Source: JBMOPD01 sp049323615 (GTDB lineage Bacteria; Bacillota; Desulfotomaculia; Desulfotomaculales; Desulfocucumaceae). From it: a DNA stretch of 9,617 nucleotides. The notes beneath the pieces are model-generated. The model was not told where the DNA came from. It saw nothing but the letters and a program-made list of their open reading frames with translations, and searched no databases. Made by a program: the position numbers and the translations under genes. Below, piece by piece: positions 1 to 6,802 of the stretch (the stretch's first letter is position 1; each line of letters begins with the position of its first letter). The stretch spans positions 1-9,617 of the forward strand of contig JBMOPD010000027.1 of NCBI GenBank assembly GCA_049323615.1. Direction: 5' to 3'.

Positions 1-72
1 TCTCCCTCTGGCAAGGATGAAGAAAGTCATATGGTTGTATACACCATTTTATACTTATATTAACATAGAAAT

Positions 73-101
73 TTTTCTTAAATATCCCTTTGTGTATAGT
101 A
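73..101 (+). promoter_or_regulatory. Possible weak promoter for the 157 gene
   Basis: A TATAGT hexamer at 96-101 resembles a sigma-A -10 box and lies in an AT-rich stretch about 55 bp before the start codon. The matching -35 position (TTTTCT at 73-78, 17-bp spacer) fits consensus poorly. The assignment rests mainly on the -10 match and on this being the only AT-rich non-coding run ahead of the first gene. Confidence 0.25.
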
Positions 102-156
102 TTTAGTTTTTATGCAACGCTACTGATAAATCATAATATCAAGGAGGTTCGACCTT

Positions 157-1086
157 ATGAAAATCAGAGATTTATTATGCAAAAACGTTGTTTTTGTGGT
201 TTTGTCCGTATTGTTGTTAATTGTGCCGGTAAAAGCGCATGCTGCCACGTACACCAAACATATTGGAAGTTTTTATACTAACTATGGGTGGATTAGTTAT
301 ACTGTTCAAAATGCATATCTTAATGGGTATAACGTTAATCAAGGGTTTTCCAGGCAAATCGTTGTTGATAGAATATGGTCGACATCTAGCAGTAGATATA
401 TAGATTATTACATGGACTATATAGTTCCAGATGATGGCTGTACGTGGAAGATATCAGGTTACGTCGTTGTTATGATAACATCTGTTAGTACAGAAGGTGG
501 AGTAAGTTATAGCTATCAACATATTAAAGTTGATGAACAAAGAACCACATCCGGGAGTTTCACAGGATATTCTCCAAAAACAGCAACAGACGCGGCCAAT
601 ACTGCGGTGACCGCGGCAAACGCAGCAAGAGCATCAGCCGATACAGCTGCAACCAATGCAACCAATGCTCTATACGCCGTAAGTAATGTTAACGGCAATA
701 CAATAACGGCGGTAAGGGATGCCAGCGGAACTGTGCTGGATTCCGCCAGGCAGGCCAACGCCAAGCTAGATACGATACAAACAGCGGTGACAAACATACA
801 AAACAATATAAGCGCTGGAGACACCACGCCGCCCACGGTAAAAATAAGGACGGTATCGGGCGCGATGGCCACCAGCGGCGGTTCCATTCAGGCGGTGCTG
901 GATATTTCGGACAACACCAGTTCAACATTTACCTACAGCTTAGACGGATCGGGTTACTCATCGGTACCTGCGAACAGAATAATTTCCCTGACGGTTTCTG
1001 TGCCGGGTGTCAACGTGATTCCGGTCTGGGTCAAGGACCAGGCGGGCAATGTAGGTACCACATCGATAACTATAAGAAAACTGTAA
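157..1086 (+). CDS. Secreted mosaic protein: unique N-terminal domain, Ala-rich coiled stalk, Ig-like C-terminal domain
   Basis: A perfect AAGGAGGT at 141-148 sets the ATG start. Residues 1-30 form a signal peptide: basic start, hydrophobic core, AHA-A cleavage region. Residues ~31-138 are aromatic- and serine-rich and resemble no domain I recognise. Residues ~139-221 are Ala/Asn/Thr-rich with heptad-like spacing, probably a coiled-coil stalk. Residues ~222-309 begin DTTPPTV, contain YSLDG and end in VWVKDQAGNVG, the pattern of bacterial Ig-like repeats in surface proteins. The gene is compositionally split: a sample at 301-360 is about 35% GC by hand count, and one at 841-900 about 62%. It is probably a secreted or surface-bound protein with a swapped N-terminal module; the ligand is unknown. 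It has its own terminator, so it appears monocistronic. Confidence 0.8.
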   Translation: MKIRDLLCKNVVFVVLSVLLLIVPVKAHAATYTKHIGSFYTNYGWISYTVQNAYLNGYNVNQGFSRQIVVDRIWSTSSSRYIDYYMDYIVPDDGCTWKISGYVVVMITSVSTEGGVSYSYQHIKVDEQRTTSGSFTGYSPKTATDAANTAVTAANAARASADTAATNATNALYAVSNVNGNTITAVRDASGTVLDSARQANAKLDTIQTAVTNIQNNISAGDTTPPTVKIRTVSGAMATSGGSIQAVLDISDNTSSTFTYSLDGSGYSSVPANRIISLTVSVPGVNVIPVWVKDQAGNVGTTSITIRKL

Positions 1087-1091
1087 AGCTC

Positions 1092-1119
1092 GGGCTGACT
1101 CAAAAGTCGGCTCCTTTTT
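1092..1119 (+). terminator. Intrinsic terminator after the 157 gene
   Basis: The stem GCTGACT (1094-1100) pairs with AGTCGGC (1105-1111) around a CAAA loop. Two weaker outer pairs follow, then TTTTT at 1115-1119. It starts a few bases past the stop codon. Confidence 0.7.
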
Positions 1120-1210
1120 CAAAAAGCGGTTATCCATAAGTGGTTTATCAATCGTTTTTGTGGTTGGGTGGGGGGTATTCACAAAAATAATCAAAATGAG
1201 AGGTAAAGTG

Positions 1211-1257
1211 GGGGCTGTATCCGGAAAAAATTTGCTTTTGGGACAGCCCCTTTTTTT
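1211..1257 (+). terminator. Terminator-like hairpin in the leader of the lipoprotein operon (possible attenuator)
   Basis: GGGGCTGT (1211-1218) pairs with ACAGCCCC (1243-1250), followed by seven T residues (1251-1257). The loop is long (about 24 nt) but contains A-rich and T-rich runs that can pair internally. It ends only 15 bp before the TTG start of the lipoprotein gene and abuts its ribosome binding site. It is therefore either a second terminator for upstream transcription or an attenuator of the operon. No good promoter is visible between it and the gene. Confidence 0.6.
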
Positions 1258-1272
1258 GATGGGGGTGATATT

Positions 1273-2028
1273 TTGAGGAAAGTATTTATCGTGGCTATTG
1301 TCTGCTTTTTTGCGACCGGTTGTGGCGTGGTTGGTTCCGGCACGGCAAGCATAGAAAAAGAGGCTTTTCCGGTGGTTGAAAAATACCTTGAAAATGCAGC
1401 AGCCGGCAACTGGGAAAAAGTATTTGAAACCCTGTCCGGGGAAGCCCTGACCGAAGCCAAAGTCAACGCCGGCAGAGTTAAAGCGGCGGAGAAAATTATT
1501 TCGAAAAGCCTCAAGGCAACCCCTGTCTGCAAGGACATTGTTGTGGTGTCGGCGGACTTTACCAAAAGCGCGGGCGGGGAATGCGACCGGTTGGCATACA
1601 ACTTCAAGCTGAAAAAAACCGGCGACCGATGGTTGATATATAAAACTGTTTACGGTAATTATCACCGGGGACAACTGAAACCCGGACAACTTCCCACGGA
1701 AGCGGCGGAAATTATAAAAACCTACCTTGAAATTCCCTTTGAAAAAAAGCGTAACGACGGCTCCAAATACCTGGCCGGCGAACTGCTTCAGGAGTCTGAG
1801 AAAGCTAAATTGCTGCCGGCGGACACCAAAACCGTAAGCGAAAAGGAAAGGATTTTAACCAGGGTTAAGGACTGGGAATGCCTGGGAGTATCTGAAGGTT
1901 ACGCAGTGGCCAGGGTAAACTATGACCTTTTAAAAGACGGCCTCCCGAGATCAATGGAGGCAATAATTGAAATGGTTGCTGTCAATGGGACCTGGAAGAT
2001 TTGTGAAGTGGATATTTCTCAGATTTAA
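1273..2028 (+). CDS. Predicted lipoprotein with two NTF2-like domains
   Basis: The start is TTG 1273, preceded by GGGGTGAT at 1262-1269. Residues 1-16 are a short lipoprotein signal ending in ATG-C, with the modified cysteine at residue 17 and Gly at +2. The mature part shows two similar halves, ~30-125 and ~142-251. Each opens with an amphipathic helix of the type VVEKYLENAAAGNWEKVFE / IIKTYLEIPFEKKRNDGSKY and closes with a strand around a W (DRWLIYKTVY / NGTWKICEVDI). That is the layout of NTF2-like (SnoaL/DUF4878-type) domains, which often act as extracytoplasmic binding or scaffold modules. It is the first gene of a tight operon; the next gene begins 22 bp downstream. Function beyond a membrane-anchored binding protein cannot be stated. 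Confidence 0.75.
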   Translation: MRKVFIVAIVCFFATGCGVVGSGTASIEKEAFPVVEKYLENAAAGNWEKVFETLSGEALTEAKVNAGRVKAAEKIISKSLKATPVCKDIVVVSADFTKSAGGECDRLAYNFKLKKTGDRWLIYKTVYGNYHRGQLKPGQLPTEAAEIIKTYLEIPFEKKRNDGSKYLAGELLQESEKAKLLPADTKTVSEKERILTRVKDWECLGVSEGYAVARVNYDLLKDGLPRSMEAIIEMVAVNGTWKICEVDISQI

Positions 2029-2050
2029 TCTTTGGGGGGTGGGGACCGCC

Positions 2051-4159
2051 TTGAAAAAGTCACTGTTTCTAATGGCGCTCCTGGCAGTGATTATAATATC
2101 AATTGTCCCGGCCCATGCTGAAACTATACTGGATGATGGTTTTGAGGATACAACCATGGTAGACCTGACCAAAACCACGGCCCGGGTGGATACTGTAAAC
2201 CATTGTGTATTGCTGCCCTGGCAGTCACTTTCGAGCTCTATTAGTACCCTGGAGAGTGGCTTGGGGTATGCGGCCGCTTCCAAGGACGGGATAACTCTTT
2301 ACGAATACGATGACGCCACAGGGACCATGGCCGTGAACCCGGCTTATTCATGTCCCTGGGCGACGGACGCCACGGGGGTGTCCATCCGCCAGGATAACCT
2401 GAACTTATGGGCCATCACGTCAGACAGTATTGCTTATTATAAATTTAACGGCGTCGGAATGAGCAACGACCCGGCCTTAAAAACCACCGGACTGGTTAAC
2501 GTTCTTTCAGTGGCTGCTTTTAAAACAAAGGATTCGGCCCTGCTTCTCCAAAACGATGGTAATAAAGCCAAAATAACAAAATATGACGCCGGGGACAGCC
2601 TGAACCCGGCCTTGGTGTTTACCCCCGATATAACAGACCCGGTTTCAATATCCATGGTTAACGATTCACCGGATTTCAGGCTTTTTACAAAAACCTCAGG
2701 CTACTATTTTATGTATGATGATGCCGGATATAGGTATATTGAGGATCCGGCCAGAAGGATAACCGGCCTGGCCGGAGTTTTATCGGCAAGCAGCGATGAC
2801 ACCGGCAGTCCGGTCCTAACCGGCAATGACTTGGGATATTACATTAACAACGATACCGGGGGGGCGTCAAGGGTTGATGTGTACAGCCCGGGCCCGGTTA
2901 ATAATCCGGTGGCTGTATCGCTGAAGCCGGGCACGTATGAGCAGGTATTTATCGACGAAAGCGGCAACGTCCACTGGTGGACTTACGACGATGCCGCCAA
3001 CCGAATGGTTCGGAATGCGGCCTTGGAGATATCGGGTCTTAACCTCAACAGGGGGTATGCGCACCCTCGCGATTATTATTCGAAAGTAATCAATACGACG
3101 GCGAATGACGCCGTTCTACTCACGGTGGTGGAGGACAAGCCGGTCGGCACGTCTATCCAATACTTCGTGTCCTCCGACGGCGGCGCCAATTTTACCCCTG
3201 TGACCCCCGAAGTTTGGACTGCGGTGCCCGGGGGGAACAGGTTTGTGGTCAGGGCCGTACTGGACACCGCTGACCCCGTGCAGACGCCGAAAATACTTCA
3301 CATATCCCTGGAGGTAGACAGAGCGCCCGACCCCCCGCAACTGCCTGTATACGGGTCTTGCTTTTTGACCAGCACACCGCGGTTAATCTGGACATTCACC
3401 GACCCGGACAACCCCGGCGACGGCCAGACCGCCTATCAAGTGCAGATTGTGAGGGCGTCCGATATGGCTGCGGTGCTGGATAGCGGGAAAGTCGACAACC
3501 AGGCAAGTCAGTATGATGTACCCACAAGCAAGGTCCCCGACGTGCCTGGTCCGCTTTGGAGCTCGGGAGTTTACCAGTTCAAATACCGGGTGAAAGTCTG
3601 GGACCGGGCCGGAATAGACTCCCCGTGGTCGGACTACGGCGACTTTTGCGTGATAGCCTTCGAGAGGCCCCGGATAGCCCAGATCGTTAGTCCGCCGGCG
3701 GGGCAGCAGGCCCCGGTGCCCGGCGACCCGGCGACGCATATTATCATTGTCCCAGGGATGTCAGAGACGGAATTGCCGAGGGTGAAAGCGGGCGCCAAAA
3801 CAGTGATACTGGTGGACACCATCGGCCCGCTGGCGAACTTCTCCGCGTCGTTCCCGTACCTTGGCTTAATGTCCTCAGTCAACATCCCGGACAAGCTGCC
3901 TGACGGGGTAACCAACAATCCCATGTACCCGACAGGAAATCCGGTGAACAGGTGGGCTGTGGAGTTCTGGACGGACCCATCGCTGGATATATGTCCTTCC
4001 GGGACGGTAGTGCAGATGCAGTTGACGGGTGCGGGACCTCAAGGAGTAACGGTAATGAATACACCTCCGTACGCAGACGGGGTTGTAGTAACCCGGGGAA
4101 GTGTGTATGAGGATTGGTTCGTGGTTCTGCATGGGAGGGATACGAGTTTTTCGAAATAA
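2051..4159 (+). CDS. Large secreted beta-propeller / fibronectin-like protein
   Basis: The frame is open from an ATG at 1967, but that start overlaps the upstream gene. TTG 2051 is preferred: GGGGGGTGGGG lies at 2034-2044, and residues 1-24 from there form a clean signal peptide ending PAHAE. GTG 2039 is an alternative. The product has 702 residues. Residues ~80-335 hold six degenerate repeats of about 46 residues, with a core of aromatic-aromatic-x-Tyr-Asp-Asp then (N/D)PA and often TGL, as in YEYDDATGTMAVNPA and WTYDDAANRMVRNAA. This suggests a six-bladed propeller. Residues ~345-420 form a beta domain containing SSDGGANFTPV. Residues ~424-536 look like a fibronectin III/Ig-like domain (DPDNPGDGQTAYQVQI). 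The C-terminal ~165 residues are not recognised. No LPXTG, S-layer or transmembrane anchor is seen, so it is probably secreted and possibly partners the lipoprotein. Confidence 0.8.
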   Translation: MKKSLFLMALLAVIIISIVPAHAETILDDGFEDTTMVDLTKTTARVDTVNHCVLLPWQSLSSSISTLESGLGYAAASKDGITLYEYDDATGTMAVNPAYSCPWATDATGVSIRQDNLNLWAITSDSIAYYKFNGVGMSNDPALKTTGLVNVLSVAAFKTKDSALLLQNDGNKAKITKYDAGDSLNPALVFTPDITDPVSISMVNDSPDFRLFTKTSGYYFMYDDAGYRYIEDPARRITGLAGVLSASSDDTGSPVLTGNDLGYYINNDTGGASRVDVYSPGPVNNPVAVSLKPGTYEQVFIDESGNVHWWTYDDAANRMVRNAALEISGLNLNRGYAHPRDYYSKVINTTANDAVLLTVVEDKPVGTSIQYFVSSDGGANFTPVTPEVWTAVPGGNRFVVRAVLDTADPVQTPKILHISLEVDRAPDPPQLPVYGSCFLTSTPRLIWTFTDPDNPGDGQTAYQVQIVRASDMAAVLDSGKVDNQASQYDVPTSKVPDVPGPLWSSGVYQFKYRVKVWDRAGIDSPWSDYGDFCVIAFERPRIAQIVSPPAGQQAPVPGDPATHIIIVPGMSETELPRVKAGAKTVILVDTIGPLANFSASFPYLGLMSSVNIPDKLPDGVTNNPMYPTGNPVNRWAVEFWTDPSLDICPSGTVVQMQLTGAGPQGVTVMNTPPYADGVVVTRGSVYEDWFVVLHGRDTSFSK

Positions 4160-4177
4160 ACGAGAGGGGGTACTCAT

Positions 4178-4924
4178 TTGAATTTTTCGCAGGTTTGGAG
4201 GGAAATAAGAATCGTATATCAACCGATATATGATTTGGATTCTGGCAACGTACCGGGTTTTGAGGCTCTGGCCCGTGGACCTGACGGCTCTTTGCGCTCC
4301 CCCAATAATCTCTTCCGCATAGCAGCCCGTGAAGGAATATTAACCAAAGCGGAAATGTTTTGCTTTCAACTGGCTGTTGAAAAATCTTCCCCACTACCGG
4401 GTATGATTTTTTATAATTTCAGTCCATCCACGGTTATAAGCCAATGCCATGAGATTATTGAATGCCTTAAATACGTGCGGGAAAAAGCAGTCATTGAATT
4501 GATTGAATACGCTTTGCCAGAAAAAACACGTTGTGAGCTTATAAGGGCAGTGGGTGAGTTACAGGCCAACGGTTTAAAAGTAGCCCTTGATGATGTTGGA
4601 AACGGCGACCGGAATTTCAGTGACATTAGTGAAATCCCAGCAAATTTCATGAAAATTGACCGAAGGATAATTAGAGGACTGACCAAGCATAGAAGTGGTA
4701 ACGCTCCTCGTTACCAAATAATCCTGCATACGATGGTTAAACTTGCCAGGATGTTAAACATGCAAATAATCGCTGAAGGTGTTGAGACAGAAATGCAGCT
4801 TTCCGGTGTTCAACGTGCCGGGATAAAGCTGGCACAGGGTTTCCATCTCGCCAGGCCTCAGCCGGCCGAATATTGGGTCATAAACGGCTCTAGATGTTTG
4901 GCCGGGTATGCCGGCGGTTGTTGA
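4178..4924 (+). CDS. Stand-alone EAL-domain c-di-GMP phosphodiesterase
   Basis: TTG 4178 is the start, with GAGAGGGGG at 4162-4170, 18 bp after the upstream stop. The 248-residue protein is almost only an EAL domain, the family that hydrolyses c-di-GMP to pGpG in the cytoplasm. The signature residues are present: FEALARG (E29), the metal-ligand Asn in YNFSP (N80), IELIE (E107/E110), LDD (D138, D139), MKIDR (K159), AEGVE (E200) and AQGFHLARP (Q220). Loop 6, normally DDFGTG, is DDVGNG here, and the following segment is RNFSDISEIP. Activity is likely but the loop is divergent. There is no PAS, REC, GGDEF or membrane segment. As the last gene of an operon encoding exported proteins, it may couple c-di-GMP turnover to surface attachment; that link is inference. 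Confidence 0.92.
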   Translation: MNFSQVWREIRIVYQPIYDLDSGNVPGFEALARGPDGSLRSPNNLFRIAAREGILTKAEMFCFQLAVEKSSPLPGMIFYNFSPSTVISQCHEIIECLKYVREKAVIELIEYALPEKTRCELIRAVGELQANGLKVALDDVGNGDRNFSDISEIPANFMKIDRRIIRGLTKHRSGNAPRYQIILHTMVKLARMLNMQIIAEGVETEMQLSGVQRAGIKLAQGFHLARPQPAEYWVINGSRCLAGYAGGC

Positions 4925-4937
4925 AAGGAAATTGAGC

Positions 4938-4970
4938 AACCGGGATTCCAAGATCCCGGTTTTTTTATTT
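4938..4970 (+). terminator. Strong intrinsic terminator after the EAL gene
   Basis: AACCGGGAT (4938-4946) pairs perfectly with ATCCCGGTT (4953-4961) around a 6-nt loop, followed by TTTTTTATTT. It closes the 1273-4924 operon. It ends only about 31 bp before the parM start, leaving no room for a full promoter in between. Confidence 0.9.
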
Positions 4971-5001
4971 TATAAACCAAAATTTATTTGGAGGTGCAGT
5001 A

Positions 5002-6015
5002 ATGCAAACACTACTTTCAGTGGACGTGGGTTCTGGGTCAGTTAAAGGTGTATCGGGAGGTGGGCGCAAGATTAATTTTCAGTCGGTCCTGGCCCCTGTG
5101 AGGGAGGACGAGCTTGACGGCATTTTCTCAAGTGAAGGCCCTGGTTACCGTGTTGCCGTCAAGATGGAAGGCGAAAACAGGAGCTGGTTAGTAGGTGAGC
5201 GGGCGTTGCAGTCGCCTTTGGCCACCCTGTCGCTTTCCTGCGAAAAGCCGCCGGAATTCCACGACGCGCTTCTCTTAACCGCCGCCTACTTATTAAACAG
5301 ATCAGATGGCGGGGAGTCAGAAGCGATATCGCTGGGTATAGGCGTACCCCTGGCAGTCTATAAAAAAGAAAGGGATTCATTGAAGAAAAGGCTGCTCGGC
5401 TTTTCTGCACCGGTAAGCGTAGATGGAAAAGAGGAGCGGACAATTGCATTCTCCCGCGTTGAGGTTTACCCCCAGGGTGCTGGGGTGGTTCTTTACGCAA
5501 TGGGCTCGAACGTACTGCAGGATGGTCTAACGGGCGTGGTTGACATAGGTGAATACACTACCGACATCCTTCTTATTGATGTCAAGGACGGCAAACCTAT
5601 TCCTCTCGGTGATGAATACCGCGCCAGCTTGACCTTGGGTGTACACCTGGTCAGCAAATCGGTTATGGCTGAATTTAAGCGCCAGACCGGAACTCCACTG
5701 GATTTGGTGGAGTCATCAACTGTGACACGAAAGACTCTGAGTGGACAATCAATAGTTTACGGCGGCAAAAAGTATAACCTCGGTGCAGCTGTCCAGAGAG
5801 CGGTAAAGGATATTGAAACGCTTATTACCAGTAGCATAACCAATACATGGGGCGCCAAGGCTGGATTTCTGGAAAATGTCCTGCTCGCCGGCGGCGGGGC
5901 TCATCTATTTGGGAAAGCCCTGGCGGAGGTCCTGCCCAACGCGAAGATTGTGGAAGAGCCGGTTTTCGCCAATGCAATCGGCTACCTGAAGGCCATCGGC
6001 AGTGCGAAAAATTAA
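5002..6015 (+). CDS. parM: ParM-like actin-family plasmid segregation ATPase
   Basis: ATG 5002 follows GGAGGTG at 4990-4996. The 337 residues carry the actin-fold nucleotide-binding motifs in order: phosphate-1 DVGSGSVKG (residues 8-16), phosphate-2 DIGEYTTDILLI (181-192) and the adenosine motif LLAGGGAHLFG (294-304). This set, with no chaperone or sugar-kinase extensions, matches the ParM/StbA-like bacterial actins. Their polymers push plasmid copies apart after binding adaptor-coated centromeres. Length is normal for the family. Eight direct repeats begin two bases after the stop, and a ParR-like gene follows them, which supports the partition role. It lies just behind a strong terminator, so its promoter must overlap or precede that hairpin, or it depends on read-through. 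Alternative family members (AlfA, Alp7A or archaeal actin-like) cannot be separated by eye. Confidence 0.88.
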   Translation: MQTLLSVDVGSGSVKGVSGGGRKINFQSVLAPVREDELDGIFSSEGPGYRVAVKMEGENRSWLVGERALQSPLATLSLSCEKPPEFHDALLLTAAYLLNRSDGGESEAISLGIGVPLAVYKKERDSLKKRLLGFSAPVSVDGKEERTIAFSRVEVYPQGAGVVLYAMGSNVLQDGLTGVVDIGEYTTDILLIDVKDGKPIPLGDEYRASLTLGVHLVSKSVMAEFKRQTGTPLDLVESSTVTRKTLSGQSIVYGGKKYNLGAAVQRAVKDIETLITSSITNTWGAKAGFLENVLLAGGGAHLFGKALAEVLPNAKIVEEPVFANAIGYLKAIGSAKN

Positions 6016-6016
6016 C

Positions 6017-6424
6017 GTGATGCACGTCTCAAAGCACTGTTTTGTAGGGCTCATGGCCATTTTCGCCCGGTATGTGATGCACATACCCGAGAAACGGGGT
6101 TCGAATCGTCTGTCAAGTGATGCACATTGCCGGCGAAATAACCTATCAGCCCTTACCACTCCTGGCTTTTAGCGTGATGCACGGCAGTATCTACTGGCGA
6201 TATGCCTTGAGGCCAATAATTACTTGATGTTTACGCTATTAGGACGTATTCCAACCCCCACGTGATGCACGCTGTATCGCTTGTCCTACAAGACTTAATG
6301 CATATTTATTTGGCGCAAGTGATGCAGATATTTCTCTTTAGGGCGTTTATTTATCAAAGGTGATGCACGTTACAAGTAAAATCACCCTGTATGCCTTGCG
6401 CTATAAGGGTTGTGAGGTGATGCA
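6017..6424 (+). repeat. parC: Iteron array of GTGATGCA, probable parC-like centromere
   Basis: The octamer GTGATGCA occurs exactly, all in + orientation, at 6017, 6074, 6117, 6174, 6262, 6319, 6360 and 6417. Most copies extend to GTGATGCAC, a small dyad (GTG-ATG-CAC). Start-to-start distances are 57, 43, 57, 88, 57, 41 and 57: four pairs of identical 57-bp spacing, arranged as two half-arrays around an 88-bp centre. Degenerate copies may lie at 6224 (TTGATGTT) and 6295 (TTAATGCA). The spacer sequences themselves are not repeated. The position between parM and a parR-like gene suggests binding sites for the ParR adaptor. A replication origin is the alternative, but no Rep gene is visible in the window. 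Confidence 0.85.
6414..6421 (+). promoter_or_regulatory. Shine-Dalgarno of the parR-like gene, embedded in the last iteron
   Basis: GAGGTGAT at 6414-6421 matches the 16S 3' end complement and shares GTGAT with the iteron GTGATGCA at 6417-6424. In the methyltransferase gene the same octamer (8352-8359) lies exactly 13 bp, start to start, before its TTG. Here that distance points to 6427, where the codon is GTA. Confidence 0.65.
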
Positions 6425-6426
6425 AG

Positions 6427-6669
6427 GTAGCGGATAAAAGGATTTCAGTTTCGTTTCCGGCCGATCATCCAGTATGGAGTTACCCTGAGGGTCAACGGTC
6501 CGCCAGGGTTCGGGAGTGGGTGGATACTGCCCTGCGTTTGGCGGATATCCTTGACGATATCCGGAAGGAAATAAAGTCTTTGAAATCCTGTACTGGATCC
6601 GGTGGGGGCGTCAAAAAAGCCAACAACAGTGATGAAATGGGCGAGTTTTTAAGGGCATTGGAAAAGTAA
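6427..6669 (+). CDS. parR: ParR-like ribbon-helix-helix centromere-binding adaptor (start codon anomalous)
   Basis: A reading frame open from 6421 to TAA 6667-6669 encodes about 80 residues. It begins with a basic strand (KRISVSF) and continues PEGQRSARVREWVDTALRL, the layout of ParR/CopG ribbon-helix-helix proteins: DNA-contacting strand, then helices carrying a G-x-RS turn. A helical segment and a Gly-rich linker follow, then a C-terminal tail ending EMGEFLRALEK. In type II systems that tail contacts the filament. The frame has no ATG, GTG or TTG near its beginning. The ribosome binding site points to 6427 (GTA), ATT 6442 is a rare alternative, and ATG 6420 is one frame off and stops at 6435. 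A GTG-to-GTA change, a single-base indel after ATG 6420, or unusual initiation could explain this. Its place after parM and the iterons supports the call. Confidence 0.72.
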   Translation, partial: VADKRISVSFPADHPVWSYPEGQRSARVREWVDTALRLADILDDIRKEIKSLKSCTGSGGGVKKANNSDEMGEFLRALEK

Positions 6670-6802
6670 ATTATTGACAATTGCCGTTATTTACCAGGCC
6701 GGGGTGTCTTCGTCCTTTTGTCCTCAACCTGTCCCATACTATGCCCCTAAATATAATACGTGCTACCCGGTCCCCAGGCCCCACGGCCCGCCTGGCCCCG
6801 GG

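Noticed and set aside
1130..1138. TTATCCATA resembles a DnaA box.
   Set aside because: It is a single imperfect copy without a cluster, AT-rich unwinding element or rep gene; not enough for an origin.
958..1689. Minus-strand ORF antisense to the lipoprotein gene.
   Set aside because: It spans a terminator and the lipoprotein gene in antisense, with no ribosome binding site or recognisable domain; treated as a shadow frame.
1967..2050. ATG 1967 as the start of the propeller protein.
   Set aside because: It would add 28 residues overlapping the upstream gene and bury the signal peptide; the ribosome binding site favours TTG 2051.
6017..6424. Iterons as a CRISPR array.
   Set aside because: Repeats are only 8-9 bp, spacing is not uniform and no cas genes are present.
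6674..6679. TTGACA as a -35 box after parR.
   Set aside because: No TATAAT-like sequence lies 16-18 bp downstream; the TATAAT at 6752 is far too distant.
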